Positions 10,461 through 21,160 of a stretch of 64,000 nucleotides of DNA are shown piece after piece. Within the stretch, counting starts at the first letter, position 1, and every line of letters begins with the position of its first letter. Made by a program: the position numbers and the translations under genes. The DNA comes from Anastrepha obliqua. Its lineage: Eukaryota; Arthropoda; Insecta; Diptera; Tephritidae. The DNA lies in assembly GCF_027943255.1 (NCBI RefSeq), contig NC_072893.1, forward strand, positions 61,970,001-62,034,000. Direction: 5' to 3'. The notes under the pieces are model-generated. The model was not told the DNA's origin, ran no database searches, and was given only the letters and a program-made list of their open reading frames with translations.

Positions 10461-11941
10461 TTAAGGGAGGAGCCTGGCTTATAAGGTCAAAAAAATCTAT
10501 TTTTTTTTTTTTCGTTTTAAGGGGTAACACCACTTTTTTATAAGCTTAAAAAATTCTTTGAACCTTTTAAAATACAGAACAAAAAGTTTTATACCTTACC
10601 GAAGTCTATTTCATAAATATTTTAAGCTTTTAACCAAGCGTTAGTGACTGCTACCTAACGACTTCTCCAAATTTCCAAACTTTAAACGCGTTTTTCTCAA
10701 AACACGATTTCTGAAATTGGCACGCAGTATAACTCAAACAATTTTAAATATTTTTAATCAGGTTTTTCACTACGTCTGTATAATAACCTTCTTAAGAGAA
10801 GAGCGTAGGGGATTTTCGATAGATTAATTTAAACGATTGTTATAATTATTTAAGTGCCGTTTTTTTAGTCCAAAATAGAGTTTTTTCCTTCAAATGCTTG
10901 CTAATTCCACAAAAATAAATATTTTTTAAATCCCCTACGTGTTTCTCTAGCTATTCTTATCTAGATTAAGAAAAAAAATGTTTCTTTATTCTACGTTAAA
11001 ATTTGCACCCTCTGTGCTGCGTGCCGCGGAGCTCCTTTAAGAGAAACCACATTACAAAAATGTCTCCAATGCCGCCATTTTGTAAAATTTTTCGATCAAA
11101 CTTTGTAGTTTTGTATTTTAGTATATAAGTAATAACTTCCCAAATCAGAGTGATTGTTTCCCCTTTCCTTCTATACAAAAAAATTCTTTAAAAATCGTGT
11201 TTATTTTACGCGTGTACAGTGGTGTTACCCCTTAAGCGATTCCTAATAATATTATATTTCAGAATATTCACACAAAGTTACAGAGCCTAATTCTCAATAT
11301 TTCCGTAGATACAAAGCCAAAGGTAGGCGAGCGTTAGGTAGTTACGCTGTGGCCGGACAGCTATGGAACAAACTTTATCTTCATATCTCGACTTTTCATT
11401 TTTATGATTTCTTTGAATTGGCGTACATAAATGAAAAAAAAACTAATGAACCTTTTGAAATGAATCATAGCTTGTTCTCTTCAGTATTAAATTCTCTTCT
11501 ATTTGAACTAACAAAATAGATAAAAAAAGTTTTTCAAGATTTTTATACCAAGTTGAAGTGAATTTTTTTTTATAGAAAGGCATTTTTTTCTTTAAAACCT
11601 CCAAAAAGTTGAAATTTTGGAATTTCTCTCAATTTTCTTAGTTCATCTAGAATAAAAAATCATGATAACTAGAAATCCATTTGAATTTTTTGCTTTAGAT
11701 AATAATTATGAGCTGTATCTTGTACGCCAGTTGGAAACTCCAGCGTTGCAGCGCTCTACTAATTTCTATGTTAAACATTTTTTTCAATTTATTTTAACCA
11801 GTACAAAATTTTTTTATACATTTTAAATGTTTATTAAAAGATAGAAAAAACTTTACAGTGCTAAATTAATTTTTTCCTTAAAAAAAAAAAATCGCAAAGA
11901 GATGCAATTTTTAGAACTCATAAACCAGGCTCCCCCCTTAA
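10461..11941. mobile_element. TTAA-flanked non-autonomous transposon (outer element)
   Basis: The left end at 10465 reads GGGAGGAGCCTGGCTTATAA. The reverse complement of the right end at 11937 reads GGGGGGAGCCTGGTTTATGA, a match at 17 of 20 positions. Both ends are flanked by TTAA (10461-10464 and 11938-11941), the target site of Kolobok and piggyBac superfamily transposons. The body has no transposase coding sequence. A second TTAA element (10521-11231) is inserted about 55 bp from its left end. Without that insertion the element would be about 760 bp. Confidence 0.8.
10517..11235. mobile_element. TTAA-flanked MITE nested in the outer element, Kolobok-like family
   Basis: The left terminus at 10521 reads GGGGTAACACCACT, and the right terminus, reverse-complemented from 11231, gives the same 14 bases. 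TTAA flanks both sides (10517-10520, 11232-11235), giving a 711-bp element. Its interior at 10681-10760 (CTCAAAACACGATTT, GGCACGCAGTATAAC, CAAACAATTTT) matches the reverse complement of 35250-35345 in the Kolobok-like element. A GGCACGCAG and ACAAAATGGCG arrangement is also shared. It is therefore a non-autonomous relative of that element. Confidence 0.8.
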
Positions 11942-12600
11942 TGAACAAACTTCACAGTTTTTCATGAGAAGTCGGATTCAAATTATTCACAATTAACTAA
12001 CAATTTATTAATTTACTTCTTATGCGGCAAAGGTTCTAGTAACTTAAACTTCCTAATTACGCAATTCAGATTAATGGCTGAACAAAGTCAGCCTTATCAC
12101 TTAGCCCGTCGTAAAACATTTATGAATACCTCCTTAAGCTACGACTACAAAAAAATTTACTATCACTGAATTCGTGAAAAGTACTGTCAAAGTCAAATGC
12201 GGAAATTTGTTGTCTCGACACTTTTCGAACTTGTCAACGCTAATATTCTAACCCTTCTCCGGGCGTCCCACCGCACTACAACGCACACAAATTTCCACTT
12301 TCCACATTTTCCCGTTTTTAGTATAAAAACTGTTTTAGAGTTGTATTTAGATTTTCTTTTCTTAGATATAAAATGAATAAATGCGGCGGAAAACATTCAG
12401 AGACGCCTTTAATACTTTGAAAAGGACGAAACTTGTTACGGAGGATTTGCGATCTTGCGCTATTAAATTCTTATGGAACATTGCACCAAAATCTATCCAC
12501 TTTCTCTCTTTGGCATTTCTTTTAACACTGTCCTGCATTCTTTCAGCCTTCTCTGCAGCCCTCCTATAACACGGTAACCCTTCCATAACATACTACTAAC
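11942..12600. other. AT-rich DNA without recognised genes
   Basis: Two overlapping 60-75 codon open frames on opposite strands (12193-12396 and 12362-12586) show no family I recognise. They are most likely chance frames. No terminal repeats were found. Confidence 0.35.
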
Positions 12601-12870
12601 CTTTTCCACACTTTTCTCTTAAGCGGACACCTAAGGGACTGAAAAATTTGCCCGCTTATGGGAGGTGTCCGTTTATGAAGAAAGTGTGAAAAAAGTTTGT
12701 AATATGTTATCGAAATAATAATGTAATAAGTTACATTGTTATAGGACGGCTGCCCGCTTGAGAGAAAACATTTAAAAAAATTCTTAAGGATTTGTGGTAT
12801 GTATTGAAAAAGTGTCCGCTTATGGGAGGTGTCCGCTTAAGAGAGGTGTCCGTTAGGAGAGAGTACACTG
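12600..12870. mobile_element. pogo/Tigger-like MITE
   Basis: The right end at 12870, read inwards, is CAGTGTACTCTCTCCTAACG followed by GACACCTCTCTTAAGCGGAC. This is the CAGTG-start, CTCTC, AAGCGGACA subterminal pattern of many pogo-type elements, and it is flanked by TA (12871-12872). The left end carries CTCTTAAGCGGACACCT near 12615 with its outermost bases eroded. The motif CCGCTTATGGGAGGTGTCCG occurs twice (about 12652 and 12814). No transposase lies inside, so it is non-autonomous. Confidence 0.6.
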
Positions 12871-13440
12871 TACACACATTTTACTGATCTTCCATATTTT
12901 CATAAAAAGGTAAAATAGCAGTGGTTATTCTTTCCGAATTCTCTTTTGAATCTTTGCTCCGACAATCAAAACACGCCGCAAAAAATTATTTTAAAAATCA
13001 ACGAAATGCCGCTACGAATGAACTCACTGATGCCACTCTACGAATTTCGCGATTACAACTAAGCTTCTCGAACTCAGTGCTGCTGTTTTCATAGGATTTA
13101 TGAAAATCGTTCTGCGATAGATTCAATGGCGAGTCTGGGTAAACAGCCATAGTCATATAAATAGCACATTTAGACTTTGAAAGCAAAGAGTTGAATATGT
13201 TTTTAAATAATTATTTGTTATTGGGAAAAAAGCAACATAAAAAATAAAAAAAAATTATTTACTTCCACTTTAAAACAAAAAAATGGTCAAAAAGAATTTC
13301 AGTTCTGATTTAATTTAGGAGAACCTTGATAACTCACGAAAGCTCCTGGACACATAAATAGCACATCCTAAAAAATTCCAAATAAAACCAAAAATAGTAA
13401 ACAAATCAGATAGTTAAGTAATATCATAATATTGTTTTAC
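12871..13440. other. AT-rich DNA, no gene seen
   Basis: The word ATAAATAGCACAT recurs at about 13157 and 13355, which could mark decayed ends of the adjacent Tc1 element, but I cannot establish an inverted repeat. Confidence 0.3.
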
Positions 13441-13444
13441 CAGA

Positions 13445-14205
13445 TTAGTATTCTATACTATATCCACCGTTTTTGATTACTTCCGCAAGCCGTCGCTCCA
13501 TGCTTTCTACAAGCTTGTGACATCTTTCCTTTGGAATTGAGTACTAAGCCTCCTCAAATGCGGCTCAAAAATCATCAAAATTTTTAAAATTTTTGTTAGC
13601 GACTTTGTCCTTAACGTCATTCCACAAATTTTCTATTGGATTGAGATCTGGGCTCTGCGCCGGTCAATCCAGTACATTAATTTTTTCTCTTCTGAGCCAT
13701 TGCTTCACTGTCTTTGCAGTAGGCTTTGGATCATTGTCCTACATAAATGTCAAATTTAATGACATAAACTCAAAAACAAATGGATCCATTTTATTCTGGA
13801 GTATATCCAGATACTGAAATCTATCCATTTTACCAACCCCGCGAACAATCGGCCCAACACCATGCGAGGAAAACGCTCCCCAAACCATGATGCTTCCGCC
13901 GCCGTGTTTAATCGTATTTTTTGTGAACCAAGGATTTAGCGCTTGATGTTTTGAACGACGTACAATAGTTTTCCCATCTGGTCCCATCCTATTTATTTTG
14001 GTTTCGTCGGTCCAAAGTACGTTTTTCCAAAACTGAATAGATTTGTCTTTGTAGGCTTGTGCAAAGGCAAGTCGGTTATTGATATGTCTTTTTAAGAGGA
14101 GTAGTTTTTTGTCTGCTTATGCGGCCAAACAACTGGGATTCGTTAAGTTGCCTTCCAACAAGCTTTCTGGACACCTGTAGACCAGATTCTTGGTTTATGG
14201 TTTGA
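13445..14205 (-). mobile_element. Tc1-like transposon relic
   Basis: Reading leftwards: VSRKLVGRQLNESQLFGR, then RLAFAQAYKDKSIQFWKNVL and WTDETKI (first catalytic Asp at about 14008), GPDGKTIVRRSKHQALNP, HGGGSIMVWGAFSSHGVGP, MDRFQYLDILQNKM. The second catalytic block (DNDPKPTAKTVKQWL) and PAQSPDLNPIENLWNDVK (third site) follow, ending with a SMERRLAEVIKNGG block near 13465. This is the complete Tc1 DDE catalytic half. The N-terminal DNA-binding half is missing and replaced by mariner sequence. Several stops (for example in DNDPK and in the LDWPAQSP block) make it defunct. Confidence 0.88.
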
Positions 14206-15080
14206 CACGGCGCGGGAAAGATGATACGACCGATTATCAATGCAATGTTCGGAGAGTATGGCGGATCCTGAAGGACCTCCCATTCGAGCTCTTGGAGGGC
14301 GGCTTTGACGACTTGTGCAACATGGGGCTTAATTTGTCGTGAAGGAGAATGGTTTGAGTATGGTATTTTCAGGCGAATAGCCTCATTCACGCGGTATAAC
14401 TGGGCAATGTAGAGCTCCTTGTTGACCGTGGAATTCTTTTCCAGCATTTACCAGTGCACGGTGCTCTCCCAGTCACACCAAACACATAATAAGATCTTCT
14501 TTGGATGAAGATCCGGCGGGACTCTCGGCTGTGGCGTATCTCCTGGAACCACGCAATCCTTTCTTTGCTTCATATTGATATATAGGTACCATTTCTCATC
14601 TGCCGTGACGATTCGGTACAAAAAGCGTTGTCAGTCATAAGTGTTGCTCGATGGTGGGCGAGATGCTGAGAAGCAATTTGATGACGACTTTCTCTGTTTT
14701 TTCGTTGAGCTCGTGAGGCACCCAGGCTCCCAATTTTTCGGTTAATCTCATGGAATGAAGATGATTTAGAATCGTTTTATATCGCAGTTAATTTTGCCGC
14801 CAATCCACGACTGGTTTGGCTGCCATTTTGCTTCAAAAGTGATTTGAGATGTTCTTCATCGAATTCAGAAGGCTTGCGGGACGTGCCATCGATATCAAAG
14901 TTCCCCTTTTTGAATTTTGTAAACTATTTTCTTGCTGCGGCATCGCCTATGACGCGTTTTCCATATACCCAGCAAATGTCGTGCTGCTTCGGCAGCTTTT
15001 TTACCCCGACGAAAAGCAAAGAAGAGCCAAAAATGTCGAAAATGTTGATTTTCGCCTCCTGGGTATTCCATTTCTCAGCC
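14205..15080 (-). mobile_element. mariner transposon relic, truncated at its 3' end
   Basis: Reading leftwards from about 15070: FWLFFAFRRGKKAAEAARH, MAAKPVVDWRQN, LNHLHSMRLTEKLGAWVPHE, DLHPKKILLCV, NKELYIAQLYRVNEAIRLK, KPHVAQVVKAALQELEWEVL and PPYSPN at about 14240. This is the same lineage as the plus-strand mariner at 7050-8030. It lacks the last about 70 residues, where it meets the Tc1 relic. There are frameshifts and stops throughout. Confidence 0.85.
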
Positions 15081-17547
15081 TCAAAACTAATAGAAAATTA
15101 AATAACTTAAATATATAATACAAAAATACGTAGTTTTGTATATCAGAAAGAGTTCTATCGAATTAATGCTTACCAAAGAGCAAACAAATCGGTGTAAAAT
15201 AACAAAATATAAAAACGCCATGAACTTATTCCGCAACCAATTTAAATATATGCACTATTTCACTTAAACACAATTCATTTCTCAACGTAATTTTCCAATT
15301 CATTAATCTTGTTCTGAGGTGGCTTTTGTGGAAAATCTCTGTAGTACTTATCTACTTCAGAAATCAGTTCTTCAATAAATTAAAAGTGTTGCTGGCATTA
15401 AAGTGTTTTCAGGTTTGGCAACAGTGGTTGCAGCTCTGATGAATAGGTACCAGAGCACTTATACATAAGAACAGTTGAAGAAACAGGAAAAATATTGCGA
15501 AAGATCGCCTTCATATTTTTACTGCATATAAGAAAGATCAAACCTTAAAATGGTATACAGATTTCAGTTCAGCTAGGCGAATATTAGAGGCAGACTAGAA
15601 TATCATAGAATAACCTAAACAAGCCACCACTTAACTCTTTGATGCACTAGAACTGTAGGAATTCAACATCCCATTCTGTGACGTCAAGTCAAAATATATA
15701 AAAGAATAATTTAACAAAAACACTTAATTCATAAATTTTGATCACTAACCACCCAAAAAAGGAAAAAAAGTGTAACCTATTTTTTTATCTTTTCAAAATG
15801 CGTTGGGCTTGGTGAAATATGAGGGTAATTAGAAGCTGGAATGTGATTTCTTTACAAATTTACATATTTACGTTCATATTATATTTCAGAAAGTGGTGTT
15901 AGCAACAAATTACTAGTCCACTTTTTCCCCCTTATCGCACACCATTTGTCTGTTGGCTGAGAAGAAACTATTGAAATTTTTCAGAGAATATTTTTGTGGA
16001 GCATTTAAACTCTCCATCGACCCTAAAAACTTACTATTTTTCAGATTTTAAGAAATTAGGGTCAAAATGGCCAACACAACTAAGTAATTTTGGGTTAAAA
16101 TGTTTCAGAAAACTATGCACCATGAAATTTTAGTATAGACTATTAAAGGCAGTATTATAATAACACATTGAATATTTAATCTTAATAATTATGGTCGTGT
16201 TCTTATGAGCTATGCTGTATCTAACCTACTAGAAATCTTCGTCTTTCAGTCGGCATTTGAGTAGGCAAACAATCTTGAAATCTTGAAAGCCTCCGCGAGT
16301 ATAGATAGAAATGTAAAGAGATGGTAGATGTAGCAATTTTTATATGAGCTGGCTAATCAGGCATACAACAAACTCTGCAAACTCTGCAAATATAGATATG
16401 TAATACAATCTGCGCAATATACCAAGAGCAGAATTCGATACAATAAAAAATAATGAAAAATGCCAGAATATATTTCGTTAATTTCTAAGGTCTCTATTGC
16501 GCTAATTAAATAGCTTCAAAGAAATTACTACGAGTTTTCAAATACACACATGTTTTAAGCTGCGTACATAGAAAAATATACTCCTGAGCTTCAAAGGATC
16601 TTTTGAAAACTTAAAAGCTTATCCTCTCAATTAAAATGCCAATTTATGTGGCAACCATTCAACAGCAGCTATTTTTTGTCTAATATAACATAAAGGAGGT
16701 AACAACAAAGAAACGACAACAAAAACAGCAATAATTTCTTAATCGCTAAAGCCTCTTAAATTTAGCGTTCTTTTGGGCACTTCAACCCAGCCGCCCTGCG
16801 TATTGCTGAACTTCATAACACCTGAGTATCTGCCGTCGTCTTTTCACCCACTAAGCTTTGCCGACGCAATTACCATTTTTTGTTACCCACGGCAGCGAAT
16901 TTCATCGTCGTCATTAATAACTCACCTGCCACCTGAAAATTTCGTGCTCCCTTCTTCAAGAGAAAGCAAGAAAAAAACATCAAAAAAAAAAAAAATCAGA
17001 TAAAGCATATACTTATTTCTAAAGTGTTAAGCGTTTCCCACTTTAAAGCTTCGTTTTTTGTTGTTGAGTATAATTGCCCTTTTATGTCAAGGATATTGGT
17101 GGCATACAGCTGCAGGTGAAATAATAATGCACAATAGGACAGCTTGGTGTGCGAGGTTTTAAATATGGGTAAATGAAATATGAAACCGTTGCCATGGTAA
17201 CAAAAATGAAAAAGGTCAGTTTAATGGGGCAAATGAAAAATTGTTAATTGCCACCAATAATCGCCTGGCCTGACTACAACTGAACTACCCGAGTGGCGGC
17301 TATTTTGTGGAGTGTAGTGTTGAGTGGCAATGCGGGTAAAACAAATGTGGCTATCGCGGTCTTGAATGGTACCGTTAATGACGGTAGCATCCAGTGTGAA
17401 GAAAGCTAGGTAAATAGGGAGCGTTAGACATTTGTTGTTTTGCTGCTGATTAATCGCGGTCATAAGTATGAATGAAATATGATTATGCCAGATAATAATT
17501 GTATATTTATACGTAAATGCTTATTAGGGGGCAACACTTTCTATATG
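15081..17547. other. AT-rich unique DNA, no gene seen
   Basis: I found no recognisable protein. Open frames such as 16773-17003 and 17221-17463 (minus) are short and unlike any family I know. The stretch is one of the longer transposon-free segments and may be native non-coding DNA. Confidence 0.4.
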
Positions 17548-17786
17548 AAAAAAATAAAATAAAATAAAATAAAATAAAATAAAATAAAATAAAATAAACT
17601 AAAATAAAATGAAATAAAATAAAATAAAATAAAATAAAATAAAATAAAATAAAATAAAATAAAATAAAATAAAATAAAATAAAATAAAATAAAATAAAAT
17701 AAAATAAAATAAAATAAAATAAAATAAAATAAAATAAAATAAAATAAAATAAAATAAAATAAAATAAAATAAAATAAAATAAAATA
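17548..17786. repeat. (TAAAA)n microsatellite, about 48 units
   Basis: About 239 bp of nearly pure AAAAT repeats, with two short interruptions at about 17597-17612. A long open frame on the minus strand encoding repeated FILFY is only the translation of this tract. The tract abuts the 5' end of an R4-type LINE. Confidence 0.97.
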
Positions 17787-17996
17787 ACCTGTCTGCCAGT
17801 TATTTACAAAATACTTACGTCGTGCATAACTAACATCTTTTATGAGCATATCGAAACACATAATCTGATTGCAGAAGAGCAGAAAGGATGTATACGTGCA
17901 TCACAAGGTTGTAAAGAACAACTGATTATAGATCAAGTTGTCCTTGGGCAATCTAAACAGAAGAACAGAAACCTCTATGCAGCTTATATTGACTGG

Positions 17997-18590
17997 ATGA
18001 AAGCATTCGATTCGGTTCCACACTCCTGGCTTATTGAAGTACTTCGTATTTACAACTTCAATTCCAATATCATACTCTTTCTAGAAAAAGTTATGCAACA
18101 CTGGAGGACAAGAATAAAAATACCTGGCCCGGAAAGCTCTCAATACACAACCGAAATAAACATTCGAAATGGCATCTTTCAAGGTGACTCGTTGAGTCCG
18201 CTCTGGTTTGTTCTCAGCATGAACCCCTTAAGTCACATCCTGAATGAGACGGGACGTAGGTTTGTATTAAAACACGGACAGTCTGGAAGATTCCGATTGA
18301 GCCATCTTTTTTACGTAGATGATTTGAAACTCTACGCCAGCAATTCCAAACATCTAGATAAGCTTTTGAGATGTGTCGAAACCTTCTCCAATGACATTAA
18401 AATGCCTATTGGACTTGATAAATGCCGAAAGATCACAATAGTTAAAGGTAAAGTGGTTTCTCGACATGTAACTGCGGAAAGTAGCGAACTCGACATAACA
18501 GAAATGGAGCCTGGAGAGGTATACAAGTACCTTGGAGTTATGCAAAGCAGCAGCATAAATACGATGCAAATGAGGAAAAATCTAATTTAA
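17997..18590 (+). pseudogene. R4-type reverse transcriptase fragment
   Basis: This is the largest open piece of the LINE, 197 codons covering the fingers and palm of the reverse transcriptase. The catalytic YVDD sits at about residues 107-110, preceded by GIFQGDSLSPL. It would copy the element's RNA at the cut target site. The open frame starts internally: the conserved upstream part (TCLP...GCKEQLIIDQV) is in the same element just before it, with stops only outside this frame. A stop at 18588 is followed by frameshifts into the thumb region. Confidence 0.8.
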
Positions 18591-19183
18591 AAGGCGCCTT
18601 CACGCTGTCTGTTAAACCCAACTTAATGGGAAACACCAAATTCACGCTATTAATTCATTTGTCGTCCCGGTGGTATCGTATAGCTTCGGAATTGTAAAGT
18701 GGTCATATACTGAAATAGAAAATTTACAACGAATAATACGTACAATTATGACTAAATACAAGTCACGTCATCCAAAAAGCTCTGTCGTTCGAATGATGCT
18801 ACCTAGAAAAGCGGGCGGCAGAGGACAGATTGATGTTGGAGCACTGCATGACAAACTTATCTTAAACATAAGAGCATACTTCTAACATAAGTGCTCCCAA
18901 TCCGATCTGCACAAGGCTGCAAGTGCTGCGGATGATAATTACACCCCACTTCGGATGAATCAATCCTACGAAATCAGGAACGCAACACAATAGATAAAAA
19001 AATCCAAAGATGGTTGAAATGGCTGTCCACGGCGTATATCGAAAAGACTTGCTGAGCCCACATGTCGACCAAAAATTGTCGCACTTATGGCTTACCAACA
19101 GGTCGATATTTGCAGAAACGGAGGGTACCATTTTCGCCATACAAGATGGTGTGATTCCTACTAAAAATTAAATTAAATACGTA

Positions 19184-19720
19184 ATGCGAGCTCCAAATGC
19201 CGCTGCAGACAGACGTCGAAGATGCAATAGTCGAAGTGAGACATTAGACCACGTGCTAGCGGGATGCACCACACTGGCAAACTCTATGTACCTGAAGCGA
19301 CATAATGACATCGCGAAAATAATCCATCTAAAACTGACGCAGATGTACAACTTCAATTCAAGCAAAATACCGTACTTTAGATACACCCCAGAGCCTGTTC
19401 AAGAAGACTCCAACTACCTTCTATATAACGACCGAACAATTTTAACAAATACCACAAGAGACCACAATAGGCCAGATATTTCCCTTATTGATACATCTCA
19501 AGCGACTGGTTATATAGTTGATATTGCTGTTCCTCTAAACAGAAACATGCAAAAAACATATGCAGAAAAAAAATCCAAATATTCTGACTTAGGCATTGAT
19601 GTCAAACGCCAGTGGAAGCTAAGGAAGGTTCATATACTACCAATTATCATATCAGCCTACGGACTAGTGCATAAAAACTTAGCAGACAACGTGAAAACTC
19701 TTCAACTCTCAGAATATTAA
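19184..19720 (+). pseudogene. R4-type LINE C-terminus: zinc knuckle and restriction-like endonuclease
   Basis: 178 open codons. Residues about 12-30 hold a C-x-x-x-...H...C zinc knuckle (RRCNS, DHVLAGCTTLA). Residues about 95-180 hold the RPDISLID...IVDIAVP motif, the P-D...D core of the restriction-like nuclease that nicks the target in R2/R4-group LINEs, and then an RQWKL...PIIISAYG block. The first cysteine pair is imperfect. It is separated from the polymerase by frameshifts, so it is no longer part of one protein. Confidence 0.75.
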
Positions 19721-19886
19721 ATTTCGACATGCAGAAAGCAGCTTTACTCAATTCTTGTCATATAGTCCGAAACTTTTTACAGTAAACTTTTTTCTTGTTT
19801 GCAAAATTGTTAACTATTTTATATAATATTTATAGACATTAATTTAATTGTAATCTTTGTACCTGTTATAAATTATTGGCTTGCAG

Positions 19887-19966
19887 CAAAAAAAAAAAAA
19901 AATAAAAAAAAAAAATAAAAATAAAAAAATAAAATAAAATAAAAAACAGTAAAATTAAATAAAATT
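19887..19966. repeat. A-rich / TAAAA tract at the LINE 3' end
   Basis: Poly-A with TAAAA units follows the R4-type LINE. It may be the LINE tail, the distal half of the microsatellite at 17548-17786 into which the LINE inserted, or both. Confidence 0.85.
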
Positions 19967-19979
19967 ATACATTTTTTAA

Positions 19980-20600
19980 GCGATTTGCCAAATATTTCCG
20001 AAAAATATTAAACTTTTTGTGGGCTCAAGAATAAAACCCGTGCACGTCGCTCAAGAACGCCGAAATGATTGCTGTTATAGCCGAAAGTGTTGAAGAAAAC
20101 CCAGGTTTGTCCATTCCTCGTCATTATTTGGAATTAGGCATTCCACAAACGTCATTACACCGTATTTTGCCTAAAGATTTTGGTCTTAAGACTTATAAAG
20201 TCCAGTTAACACAAGAACTCAAGCCGGCCGATCATCAACAACGTCGTTTCTTTGCTGATTGGGTCGTTGAAATGCATGAAAATGATCCGGAATTCCATTG
20301 AAAAATCACCTTGAGTGATGAGGCCCATTTCCTCCTCGGTGGCTTCGTCAACAAGCAAAATTATCGGTTCTGGGCCTCAGAAAATCCAAGAGTTATTGTT
20401 GAAAAGCCTCTCTATCCTCAACCTGTTACTATTTGGGGCGACTTATTGGCCCAACAGTTACGGTGAATGGATTGCGCTATCGAGAGATGATGGTATTGAT
20501 CTGGATAATGTTTATTTTCAAGAAGACGGCGCTACGCGCCACATAAGCAACGAAACCATTGATCTTTTATGGGAATAACACCTCTTATTGGAAAGCCTTT
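19980..20600 (+). mobile_element. Tc3-like (IS630-Tc1-mariner) transposon relic with right TIR
   Basis: The transposase reads AVIAESVEENPGLSIPRHYL, GIPQTSLHRILPKDFGLKTY, LKPADHQQRRFFADWVVEM, ITLSDEAHFLLGGFVNKQNY (first catalytic Asp) and KPLYPQPVTIWGDL. After a small deletion it continues DGIDLDNVYFQEDGATRHIS (second catalytic Asp) and NETIDLLWE. It then jumps directly to the right terminal repeat TAACACCTCTTATTGGAAAG at 20576-20595. The same terminal repeat bounds 29790-30340 and 39165-39679. The C-terminal third is lost, and the left terminus was not found next to the TAAAA tract. Confidence 0.82.
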
Positions 20601-21034
20601 TATAAATATAATATTAGTTTGGAAGAAAAGAAATCCATTATTTTCTCGTTAGATGGGTGTAGTAATCAATATCTCATAAAGTACCGCTCAAACAATTAAA
20701 AGTTTATGCTCGCTGTCAAGTAGACATTTCACACTAAAAATCTATTTTGCTGTTTGCTGTTTGTTCCATTCACTTGGTGTGACAGGGTATTAACCATCGA
20801 AATGTTTTTAGTGAATTGCGTTTATGGCACCGATACCACGCAGGAATTTTTGAAGTTAAAAATGCAACTTGCATGGTTGGTTCGTCATTGAAAATGCCAA
20901 AAAAAAACCATAGAAATAATTGCAGTTGATTGGCATGTTAGTAGTCCTAGCATCGCTCAGGAGCCCACGATTTAAAAATAGAGCTAGGAGCTAAAGATGC
21001 AAAAGTAATGGATTTTTTCCCCCGAAGTTGAGTG
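20601..21034. other. DNA without recognised genes
   Basis: There is no protein similarity I can defend. The composition is slightly less AT-rich than the flanks and some of it may belong to an undetermined repeat, but I see no borders. Confidence 0.3.
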
Positions 21035-21160
21035 TTTGGCCCAGCTCCTTCTCCTCTTTTGTGCTGTGCGTCTTGATAAAGGAACTTACAATTTTAGGTC
21101 GAGTTCAAACGGCAGATGGTGCTTTTTAGTGAGAAGCATTTTAGCCTTTTTTGTTATCAT
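21035..21160 (-). repeat. tRNA-derived SINE, 3'-half fragment
   Basis: GAGTGTTTGGCCCAGCTCCT, TGTGCTGTGCGTCTTGAT and GTTCAAACGGCAGATG match the reverse complement of the 3' half of the SINE at 47241-47550. The tRNA head and middle are absent. Confidence 0.65.

Larger units (their letters stand above)
17787..19886 (+). mobile_element. R4/Dong-like LINE, 5'-truncated, in a TAAAA tract
   Basis: Coding begins immediately after the microsatellite (TCLPVIYKILTS) and continues through AEEQKGC, LYAAYIDWMKAFDSVPHSWL, IRNGIFQGDSLSPLWFVLS, LSHLFYVDDLKLYASN (the catalytic YVDD) and EVYKYLGV. Further on come a C--C-----DHVLAGCTTLA zinc knuckle near 19210-19275 and a C-terminal block (RPDISLID, VDIAVPLNRNM, KYSDLGIDVKRQWKL) typical of restriction-like endonuclease LINEs of the R4/Dong group. 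Frameshifts occur at about 18590-19180. A 3' non-coding part of about 165 bp ends in A-rich/TAAAA sequence. Confidence 0.85.

Noticed and set aside
17541..17861. Long minus-strand open frame of repeated FILFY residues
   Set aside because: It is the translation of the (TAAAA)n microsatellite, not a protein.
20610..20960. Possible transposon leader sequence
   Set aside because: I could not support any homology or borders from the sequence.
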